This document shows, piece by piece, positions 22,220-28,911 of a stretch of 28,911 nt of DNA. The DNA comes from Faecalibacterium sp. UBA1771 (GTDB lineage Bacteria > Bacillota > Clostridia > Oscillospirales > Ruminococcaceae): NCBI GenBank assembly GCA_002315315.1, contig DCGT01000015.1, positions 13,241-42,151 of the forward strand, given 5' to 3'. Both the position numbers and the translations under genes were made by a program. Within the stretch, counting starts at the first letter, position 1; every line of letters starts with the position of its first letter. The notes below the pieces were generated by a model. It searched no databases. It was given only the letters and a program-made list of their open reading frames with translations, and had not been told where the DNA came from.

Positions 22220-25200
22220 ATGGAGCATAATGCATTTGAATCTATCAAAATCGGATTAGCCTCACCCGACAAAATCAGAGAGTGGTCGTATGGCGAGGTT
22301 AGAAAGCCCGAAACGATAAACTACCGCACCCTCAAGCCCGAGAGAGACGGTCTTTTCTGCGAAAGAATTTTCGGACCGACCAAGGACTGGGAGTGTCACT
22401 GCGGTAAATATAAGAGAATACAGTACAGAGGCAAGATTTGCGATCGATGCGGAGTTGAGGTAACCAAGTCCAAGGTTCGCCGCGAACGTATGGGACACAT
22501 AGAGCTTGCCGCTCCGGTTTCTCATATCTGGTATTTCAAGGGTATTCCTTCCCGTATAGGTCTTATGCTTGACCTTTCGCCGAAGGATTTGGAAAGAGTT
22601 CTTTATTTCTCGTCTTATATCGTAACCGACCCCGGCTACACTCAGCTCGAGGAGAATCAGCTTCTAAACGAGAGCGAGTACCGCGAGATGCGCGACCGCT
22701 ATGAGGACGAATTCAAGGCGGCAATGGGCGCGGAGGCCATCCGTGACCTGCTCGCCAAAATTGACCTCGATGAGCTTTGCAGCTCTCTTAAAGAAGAAAT
22801 AGAAACTGCTTCCGGTCAGAAAAAAGCCAAGATTCTCAAGCGCCTTGAGGTTGCCGAGGCTTTCCGTACCTCCGGCAACCGCCCTGAATGGATGATTCTC
22901 GATGTTGTGCCGGTTATCCCGCCCGATATTCGTCCTATGGTACAGCTGGACGGCGGTCGTTTTGCCACCAGCGACCTCAACGACCTTTATCGCCGTGTCA
23001 TCAACCGCAACAACCGTTTGAAAAGACTGCTTGAGCTGGGAGCTCCCGACATCATAGTACGCAACGAAAAGAGAATGCTGCAGGAAGCCGTCGATGCCCT
23101 TATCGACAACGGCAGGAGAGGACGCCCCGTAACGGGCCCCAACAACCGCCCGCTTAAATCGCTGTCCGATATGCTCAAGGGTAAGCAGGGTCGTTTCCGT
23201 CAAAACCTGCTCGGCAAGCGCGTCGACTATTCGGGACGTTCCGTTATCGTTGTCGGACCCGAGCTTAAAATTTACCAGTGCGGTCTGCCTAAGGAAATGG
23301 CAGTTGAGCTGTTTAAGCCGTTCGTAATGAAGGACCTTGTCGAGAAAAAGGTCGCCAATAACATCAAAAGCGCCCGCAAGATGGTGGAGCGTATGCGCTC
23401 CGAGGTTTGGGATTCGCTCGAAACCGTCATAAAGGATCACCCCGTACTGCTCAACCGCGCCCCGACACTTCACCGTCTGGGCATTCAGGCGTTCGAGCCG
23501 GTGTTGGTTGAAGGACGCGCACTCAAGCTTCACCCGCTGGTCTGCACCGCATACAACGCCGACTTTGACGGCGACCAGATGGCAGTCCATGTTCCGCTTT
23601 CGTCCGAGGCACAGGCCGAGGCACGTTTCCTTATGCTTGCCGCTAACAACCTTCTCAAGCCGTCCGACGGTAAACCGGTAACCGTTCCTTCGCAGGATAT
23701 GGTGCTCGGCTCCTACTATCTGACAATGCAGCGCGACGGTGAAAAGGGCGAGGGTATGGTTTTCCGCGATATGGATGAGGCTATGATGGCTTATCAGGCG
23801 GGAGAGGTTACCCTCCATGCATCGGTTAAAATCAGACGCACTGCCGTGTTTAACGGCGAAGAGGTTACGGGAATTATCGACACCACCGTCGGCCGCTTGA
23901 TTTTCAACCGCCCGATTCCTCAGGATCTCGGATTCTGCGAGCGAAACGACCGCGAGAGCGCTTTGAAGCTTGAAATAGATTTCCTCGTCGGTAAGAAACA
24001 GCTCGGTCAGATTATCGATGCCTGCATTCGCGTACACGGCTCTGCCGCAACCGCAATTGTCCTTGATGAAATCAAGGCTCAGGGATTTAAGTATTCCACC
24101 AAGGGTGCTATCACCGTTTCCTTCTCCGACGTAGTAGTTCCGCCGCAAAAGAAGGAATATATAGCCCAGGCCGAATCAAAGATAGACAAGATTGTTCACC
24201 AGTACCAGCGCGGTCTTATCTCGGATAACGAGCGCTATGAAGCGGTTATCAAGGTATGGAGCGAGGCTACCGACCTTGTTTCCTCCGCTTTGACTGCAAA
24301 TATGTCCAAGGATAACCCTATATTTATGATGGCGGATTCCGGAGCCAGAGGCTCTGCCGACCAGATTCGTCAGCTTGCCGGAATGAGAGGACTTATCGCA
24401 AATACGTCCGGTAAGACTATCGAAATCCCCATTCGATCCAACTATCGTGAAGGACTCAACATCTTGGAGTACTTCATTTCTTCGAGAGGCGCCCGTAAAG
24501 GACTTGCCGATACTGCTCTGCGTACCGCCGACTCCGGCTACCTTACACGCCGTCTTGTCGACGTTTCGCAGGAGGTTATCATTCGCGAGCCGGACTGCGG
24601 TGCCACCGAAGGCATCATTGCCCGCGATATCAAGGATGGCAACCATGTTATCGAGTCGCTCCGCGAGCGCCTTTGCGGCAGATACCCCGTCAACGATGTT
24701 CTCGATCCTGTCACCGGTGAGGTTATTGCTTCCAAGGATGATATGATTGTCGACGCCGTCGCCGCCAAAATCGTTGCCGCCGGATTCACCGAGGTCAAGC
24801 TCCGCTCTATCCTCAACTGCCGCAGTAAGCACGGCGCCTGCGCCAAGTGCTACGGCTCCAACCTTGCCAATGGCAAGCCGGTCGGCTTGGGAGAGGCTGT
24901 CGGCATCATCGCCGCTCAGTCTATCGGTGAGCCGGGTACACAGCTTACCATGAGAACTTTCCATACCGGTGGTATTGCCAACGCCGCCGAGGATATTACA
25001 CAGGGTCTGCCCCGTGTCGAGGAGCTGTTCGAGGGTCGTCGTCCCAAGCCCGCTCACCTTGCTATTCTCACCGAGATTTCGGGTACCGTTCACATAGATG
25101 ATACCAAGAAAAACCGTTATGCTATTATTAACGGCATCGACGAGGACGGCGTTCCGCAGGAGCGCAGCTATCTTATCCCGTACAGCATTTCGCTGAAGGT

Positions 25201-25789
25201 CGGAGAGGGAGATACAGTCAAGGTCGGCGATATGATTACCGACGGTCTTGCCAACCCGCATGATATTCTTGCAATCAGAGGTAAGCTCGCCGTTCAGGAC
25301 TATCTGATTCAGGAGGTTCAGAGCGTTTACCGTATGCAGGGCGTTGACATCAACGACAAGCATATCGAGGTTATTGTCCGTCAGATGATGAGAAAGGAAC
25401 GTATCGTTGACCCGGGCACCAGCGAATATCTTGCCGGAACGCTTATCGACGTCAACGACCTTGAGGAATACAACGAGATGGTCGCCAATACTCCCGTCGA
25501 CCCGGAAAATCCGCTCGTTCCCATCAAGTCCGAGCCTATTCTGCTCGGTATCACCAAGGCTTCTCTCGCAACCGAGTCCTTCCTGTCCGCCGCGTCGTTC
25601 CAGGAGACCACCAAGGTTCTTACCGACGCCGCAATTAAGGGCAAGAGCGACCCGCTTGTCGGTCTTAAGGAGAACGTAATTATCGGTAAGCTTATCCCCG
25701 CCGGTACCGGTATGGACGAATTCACCAATTCCGATTACGAGATTGTCGACCCTGCACTTGAACATGACGAATATCAGAATATCGGATAA
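22220..25789 (+). CDS. rpoC: DNA-directed RNA polymerase subunit beta'
   Basis: The 1189-residue protein has the standard beta' landmarks. The N-terminal zinc finger uses Cys59, Cys61, Cys74 and Cys77. The catalytic YNADFDGDQMAVH carries Asp448, Asp450 and Asp452, which bind the catalytic Mg. The bridge-helix/trigger-loop area contains DSGARGS and AAQSIGEPGTQLTMRTFHTGG, and a second zinc site uses Cys in EPDCGATEG and ILNCRSKHGACAKCYG. An AGGAGGG SD lies before the ATG. It is read from the rpoB promoter. The length is typical for Firmicutes without large lineage insertions between the conserved blocks. Confidence 0.98.
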   Translation: MEHNAFESIKIGLASPDKIREWSYGEVRKPETINYRTLKPERDGLFCERIFGPTKDWECHCGKYKRIQYRGKICDRCGVEVTKSKVRRERMGHIELAAPVSHIWYFKGIPSRIGLMLDLSPKDLERVLYFSSYIVTDPGYTQLEENQLLNESEYREMRDRYEDEFKAAMGAEAIRDLLAKIDLDELCSSLKEEIETASGQKKAKILKRLEVAEAFRTSGNRPEWMILDVVPVIPPDIRPMVQLDGGRFATSDLNDLYRRVINRNNRLKRLLELGAPDIIVRNEKRMLQEAVDALIDNGRRGRPVTGPNNRPLKSLSDMLKGKQGRFRQNLLGKRVDYSGRSVIVVGPELKIYQCGLPKEMAVELFKPFVMKDLVEKKVANNIKSARKMVERMRSEVWDSLETVIKDHPVLLNRAPTLHRLGIQAFEPVLVEGRALKLHPLVCTAYNADFDGDQMAVHVPLSSEAQAEARFLMLAANNLLKPSDGKPVTVPSQDMVLGSYYLTMQRDGEKGEGMVFRDMDEAMMAYQAGEVTLHASVKIRRTAVFNGEEVTGIIDTTVGRLIFNRPIPQDLGFCERNDRESALKLEIDFLVGKKQLGQIIDACIRVHGSAATAIVLDEIKAQGFKYSTKGAITVSFSDVVVPPQKKEYIAQAESKIDKIVHQYQRGLISDNERYEAVIKVWSEATDLVSSALTANMSKDNPIFMMADSGARGSADQIRQLAGMRGLIANTSGKTIEIPIRSNYREGLNILEYFISSRGARKGLADTALRTADSGYLTRRLVDVSQEVIIREPDCGATEGIIARDIKDGNHVIESLRERLCGRYPVNDVLDPVTGEVIASKDDMIVDAVAAKIVAAGFTEVKLRSILNCRSKHGACAKCYGSNLANGKPVGLGEAVGIIAAQSIGEPGTQLTMRTFHTGGIANAAEDITQGLPRVEELFEGRRPKPAHLAILTEISGTVHIDDTKKNRYAIINGIDEDGVPQERSYLIPYSISLKVGEGDTVKVGDMITDGLANPHDILAIRGKLAVQDYLIQEVQSVYRMQGVDINDKHIEVIVRQMMRKERIVDPGTSEYLAGTLIDVNDLEEYNEMVANTPVDPENPLVPIKSEPILLGITKASLATESFLSAASFQETTKVLTDAAIKGKSDPLVGLKENVIIGKLIPAGTGMDEFTNSDYEIVDPALEHDEYQNIG

Positions 25790-25795
25790 AATATA

Positions 25796-25824
25796 TTGAT
25801 TTTCCGATTCGTCTGATATATAAT
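25796..25824 (+). promoter_or_regulatory. Promoter of rpsL-rpsG-fusA
   Basis: TTGATT (25796-25801), 17-bp spacer, TATAAT (25819-25824). Start near 25831. A second, weaker set, TTGTTC (25832-25837) with TATTAT (25854-25859), follows. These would let the str operon be read independently of rpoBC. Confidence 0.65.
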
Positions 25825-25901
25825 CAGAATGTTGTTCAATTGTTTGATAGGCGTATTATGCCTTTCAATAAATACAAATTTTTAAAAAGGAGGAAACCGG
25901 T

Positions 25902-26318
25902 TTGCCGACATTCAATCAGCTCGTTCGCAAGGGACGTGAGCAGTCCGTCTACAAGTCTGCATCTCCCGCCCTGCAGAGAAGCTACAACTCCAAAAAGAGA
26001 ATCTATACGGATTTGTCCTCTCCGCAAAAGCGCGGTGTTTGCACCACTGTCAAGACGATGACTCCGAAGAAGCCGAACTCTGCTCTTCGTAAAGTCGCCA
26101 GAGTACGTCTTACCAACGGAATCGAAGTTTGGGGCTATATCCCCGGAGTCGGACACAACCTTCAGGAGCATAGCGTAGTGCTTGTTCGCGGCGGTCGTGT
26201 TAAGGACCTGCCCGGTGTTCGTTACCACATTATCCGCGGTACACTTGATACCCAGGGTGTTAACGGTCGTGGTCAGGCTCGTTCCAAGTACGGTGCAAAG
26301 CGCGCCAAGAAAAAGTAA
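25902..26318 (+). CDS. rpsL: 30S ribosomal protein uS12
   Basis: The 138-residue protein has the S12 core TPKKPNSALRKVARVRLTNG, GVGHNLQEHSVVLVRGGRVK and DLPGVRYHIIRG. It has a longer N-terminus (the stretch around YNSKKRIYTDLSSPQKRG) typical of Firmicute S12. S12 lies at the decoding centre. The lysines in PKKPNS and GGRVKDLPG, where streptomycin-resistance changes arise, are unaltered. The start is TTG at 25902, giving MPTFNQLVRKGR as in relatives, with AAGGAGG 8 nt upstream. In many Firmicutes an L7Ae-like gene lies between rpoC and rpsL; here the 112-bp gap has no room for it. Confidence 0.97.
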   Translation: MPTFNQLVRKGREQSVYKSASPALQRSYNSKKRIYTDLSSPQKRGVCTTVKTMTPKKPNSALRKVARVRLTNGIEVWGYIPGVGHNLQEHSVVLVRGGRVKDLPGVRYHIIRGTLDTQGVNGRGQARSKYGAKRAKKK

Positions 26319-26350
26319 TTTTTTATCCGTTATCAGCATTAATGCCGCAT

Positions 26351-26376
26351 AAGGCTTTATATATAAATGCCTTTTT
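26351..26376 (+). other. Terminator-like hairpin between rpsL and rpsG
   Basis: AAGGC (26351-26355) and TTTA (26356-26359) pair with TAAA (26364-26367) and GCCTT (26369-26373) around a TATA loop with one bulged T, followed by TTT. The palindrome TTGCCGGCAA (26375-26384) follows at once. It may be a partial terminator, a processing site or an S7 feedback site, as the rpsL-rpsG gap is in E. coli. Confidence 0.4.
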
Positions 26377-26447
26377 GCCGGCAACTGCGGAAGCTTAATC
26401 GCTTTCGAGTACCTTTGAAATCATTCCTATGAGGGAGGGAAGAAAGA

Positions 26448-26918
26448 ATGCCAAGAAGAGGCAATATTGCCAAGCGCGATGTACTGCCCGATCCTATGTA
26501 CGGCTCGAAGATGGTGACTCGTCTTATCAACTTCATCATGTACGACGGCAAAAGAGGAGTTGCCTCCAAGATAGTCTACTCCGCTTTTGACATTGTAAAG
26601 GAAAAGACAGGCAACGACCCGCTTGAGATGTTCGAGAAGGCAATGGACAATATCATGCCCGAGCTCGAAATTAAGGCTCGCCGTGTCGGCGGTTCTACCT
26701 ATCAGGTTCCTATGGAGGTCAGAGCCGACCGCAGACAGACACTCGGTTTGCGTTGGATCGTAGGCTACTCCAGACAGCGCAGCGAGCGTACCATGAGCGA
26801 GAGACTCGCCCATGAAATTATGGACGCCTGCAACGGTACCGGTAACGCTGTTAAGAAGCGCGAGGATACCCACAGAATGGCAGAGGCCAACAAGGCTTTC
26901 GCCCATTACAGATATTGA
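26448..26918 (+). CDS. rpsG: 30S ribosomal protein uS7
   Basis: The 156-residue protein begins MPRRGNIAKRDVLPDPMYGS and contains KLVTRLINFIMYDGKRG-like and RRVGGSTYQVPMEVR segments, followed by RWIVGYSRQRSERTMSERLA and a C-terminal KREDTHRMAEANKAFAHYR, all standard for S7. S7 nucleates assembly of the 30S head and contacts E-site tRNA. The ATG follows GAGGGAGGG. It lies between rpsL and fusA in the conserved str operon order; fusA starts 35 bp downstream. Confidence 0.97.
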   Translation: MPRRGNIAKRDVLPDPMYGSKMVTRLINFIMYDGKRGVASKIVYSAFDIVKEKTGNDPLEMFEKAMDNIMPELEIKARRVGGSTYQVPMEVRADRRQTLGLRWIVGYSRQRSERTMSERLAHEIMDACNGTGNAVKKREDTHRMAEANKAFAHYRY

Positions 26919-26953
26919 TCGTTTCATTTTACAATTAGAAGAAGGAGGATTTT

Positions 26954-28911
26954 ATGCCCAGAGACGTATCGCTTGAAGCTACCCGTAACGTCGGCATAAT
27001 GGCTCATATAGATGCCGGTAAGACTACGACAACAGAGCGTATCCTTTATTATACCGGTATTAACCATAAAATCGGCGAGACCCACGATGGCGCTGCCACT
27101 ATGGATTGGATGGCTCAGGAGAAGGAAAGAGGCATAACCATAACCTCCGCTGCCACCACGGCATACTGGAACGACCATAGAATCAACATTATTGATACTC
27201 CGGGACATGTAGACTTTACAGTCGAAGTAGAGCGCTCCCTTCGCGTATTGGACGGTTCGGTAACCGTCTTTTGCGCCAAGGGCGGCGTCGAGCCCCAGTC
27301 GGAAACGGTTTGGCGCCAAGCCGATAAATACCGTGTTCCCCGCATGGCTTATGTCAACAAAATGGACATCATGGGTGCAGACTTCTATCGTGTCGTTGAT
27401 ATGATGAAGGACCGCCTGAAATGCAATGCGGTTCCCATCCAGCTGCCTATCGGAGCAGAGGATGATTATGTGGGACTTATTGACCTTGTCGATATGAAAG
27501 CCTACACAAACTTCGAGGTCGTACAGCACGACGTTGAAGGTGAGCCCATTCCCGATGATATGAAGGGAAAGGCTGAGGAGTATCGCAGCAATATGTTAGA
27601 GGCACTTGCCGAAATTGATATGGATTTCATGGATAAGTACCTCAACGGCGACGAAATCACAATAGATGATATCAAGCGTGTTATCCGCATCGGTACCATC
27701 TCGAATGAATTGGTCCCCGTGCTTTGCGGAACCTCATACCGCAATAAGGGCGTTCAGAAGCTGTTGGACGCCATCGTAGATTATATGCCGTCTCCGCTCG
27801 ATATTCCCGCTATTAAGGGAACAAACCCCAAGACAGGTGAGGACGAGGAGAGACATCCGGGCGACAATGAGCCTTTCTCGGCTCTTGCCTTTAAGATAAT
27901 GACCGACCCGTTCGTCGGTAAGCTCTGTTTCTTCAGAGTGTATTCGGGCGTTGTCAAAACCGGAAGCACAGTCTACAACTCGGTCAAGGATTCCAACGAG
28001 AGAATCGGACGTATTCTTCAGATGCACGCCAATCACCGTAAAGATATTGAAGAGTGCTACGCGGGCGATATCGCCGCTGCTGTAGGACTCAAGAATACCA
28101 CTACCGGTGATACTCTTTGCGAGCAGAGCAGACCCGTTATTCTCGAATCAATGGAGTTCCCCGACCCCGTTATCCGCGTAGCTATCGAGCCCAAGACCAA
28201 AGCCGGTCAGGAAAAGATGGCTATCGCTCTCGCCAAGCTTGCCGAGGAGGATCCGACCTTTAGGACCTATACCGACGAAGAGACAGGTCAAACAATCATC
28301 GCCGGAATGGGTGAGCTGCATATCGAGATCATTGTCGACCGTCTGTTGCGTGAGTTTAAGGTTGAAGCTAATGTAGGTTCACCGCAAGTCGCCTACCGCG
28401 AAACCATCAGAGGTAACGCCGACGTCGAGGAGCGCTATGTGCGTCAGAGCGGCGGTCACGGTCAGTATGCTCATGTTAAAATTAAGGTCGAACCCAACGA
28501 AACCGGCAAGGGCTACGAGTTTATCAATGCTATTACCGGAGGAACAATTCCGAAGGAATTTATCGAGCCTACCAATATCGGTATTCAGGGTGCAATGCAG
28601 TCGGGTGTCCTCGCGGGTTATCCCGTTGTTGACATCAAGGTAACGCTTTATGACGGTTCGTTCCACGAGGTCGACTCGTCCGAAATGGCGTTCAAGATTG
28701 CCGGCTCTATGGCGCTTAAGGATGCTCTGCGAAAGGCAGATCCGGTAGTTCTCGAGCCTATTATGAAGGTCGTGGTAATTGTTCCCGACGAGTACACCGG
28801 AGATGTCATCGGCGATCTCAACAGCCGCAGGGGACAGATCCAGGGAATGGATACTCTTACGGGTGCTCAGGAAATTACCGCCTTCGTTCCGCTGTCCGAA
28901 ATGTTCGGTTA
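26954..28911 (+). CDS. fusA: Translation elongation factor G, C-terminal end beyond window
   Basis: 652 codons are visible and the frame is open at the window edge; about 40 C-terminal residues should follow. The G domain has AHIDAGKT (17-24), RGITI (59-63), DTPGH (81-85) and NKMD (135-138). Domains III to V follow, with AGMGELHIEIIVDRLLREF, GGHGQYAHVKI, GYEFINAITGGTIPKEFI, DVDSSEMAFK-like and EPIMKVVVIVPDEYTGDVIGDL. EF-G uses GTP to drive translocation and, with RRF, ribosome recycling. The sequence is canonical, so this is the main EF-G and not a tetracycline-protection or EF-G2 paralogue. The ATG follows AAGGAGG. It is the third gene of the rpsL-rpsG-fusA operon. Confidence 0.96.
   Translation, partial: MPRDVSLEATRNVGIMAHIDAGKTTTTERILYYTGINHKIGETHDGAATMDWMAQEKERGITITSAATTAYWNDHRINIIDTPGHVDFTVEVERSLRVLDGSVTVFCAKGGVEPQSETVWRQADKYRVPRMAYVNKMDIMGADFYRVVDMMKDRLKCNAVPIQLPIGAEDDYVGLIDLVDMKAYTNFEVVQHDVEGEPIPDDMKGKAEEYRSNMLEALAEIDMDFMDKYLNGDEITIDDIKRVIRIGTISNELVPVLCGTSYRNKGVQKLLDAIVDYMPSPLDIPAIKGTNPKTGEDEERHPGDNEPFSALAFKIMTDPFVGKLCFFRVYSGVVKTGSTVYNSVKDSNERIGRILQMHANHRKDIEECYAGDIAAAVGLKNTTTGDTLCEQSRPVILESMEFPDPVIRVAIEPKTKAGQEKMAIALAKLAEEDPTFRTYTDEETGQTIIAGMGELHIEIIVDRLLREFKVEANVGSPQVAYRETIRGNADVEERYVRQSGGHGQYAHVKIKVEPNETGKGYEFINAITGGTIPKEFIEPTNIGIQGAMQSGVLAGYPVVDIKVTLYDGSFHEVDSSEMAFKIAGSMALKDALRKADPVVLEPIMKVVVIVPDEYTGDVIGDLNSRRGQIQGMDTLTGAQEITAFVPLSEMFG

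Noticed and set aside
1..28911. Search for a new multi-gene system, mobile element, CRISPR array, tRNA or phage remnant
   Set aside because: Every sizeable gene belongs to a known housekeeping or widespread family, spacing is normal, and no direct-repeat arrays, integrase genes or transposon ends were seen by eye.

Overview
This 28.9 kb window is core chromosome of a low-to-mid GC, Gram-positive anaerobe, most likely a Clostridia member. I infer an Oscillospirales/Ruminococcaceae-like lineage, but species is not resolvable from sequence alone. The evidence is a SpoIIE sporulation phosphatase, a PyrR-controlled RNA attenuator, a rubredoxin-first (reverse) rubrerythrin typical of strict anaerobes, the dgt-dnaG-rpoD operon, strong AGGAGG-type Shine-Dalgarno (SD) sites, and an S12 protein with the long N-terminus of Firmicutes. 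No tRNA or rRNA gene, insertion sequence, phage gene, CRISPR array or toxin/defence cassette was found.

Layout. 1-192: start of a reverse rubrerythrin on the minus strand, divergent from a YitT-type membrane protein (461-1075). 1076-3517: a leader with a strong palindromic hairpin and a complete PyrR-type attenuator, followed by pyrR and a uracil permease; this is a pyrimidine salvage and sensing unit. 3581-5374: a monocistronic type-B carboxylesterase with its own promoter and terminator. 5389-6516: ruvX (yqgF) plus an iron-sulfur flavoprotein-like reductase. 6538-11090: four minus-strand elements in sequence, namely a small multidrug-export-type membrane protein, spoIIE, a terminator and a ComM/YifB AAA+ ATPase. 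11197-13289: phosphoglucomutase and ribosomal protein bL31. 13355-13978: a YigZ/IMPACT protein. 14211-18160: dgt-dnaG-rpoD (dNTP hydrolysis, replication primase, primary sigma factor). 18261-28911: rpoB-rpoC, then rpsL-rpsG-fusA, with fusA running off the right edge.

The right half is the information-processing core (primase, sigma A, RNA polymerase beta and beta', S12, S7, EF-G). Each sub-block has a readable sigma-A-type promoter. The left half is a set of small housekeeping units separated by clear intrinsic terminators.

I did not find a new multi-gene system. The points worth a second look are in non-coding DNA: a 12-bp inverted repeat spanning the -10 box, SD and start of the export-protein gene; a 17-bp perfect hairpin that may end a short RNA upstream of pyrR; Spo0A-box-like sites upstream of yitT (which lacks an SD) and of spoIIE; repeated ACAAAT elements in the rpoB leader; and the placement of rpoBC directly after rpoD rather than after rplKAJL.
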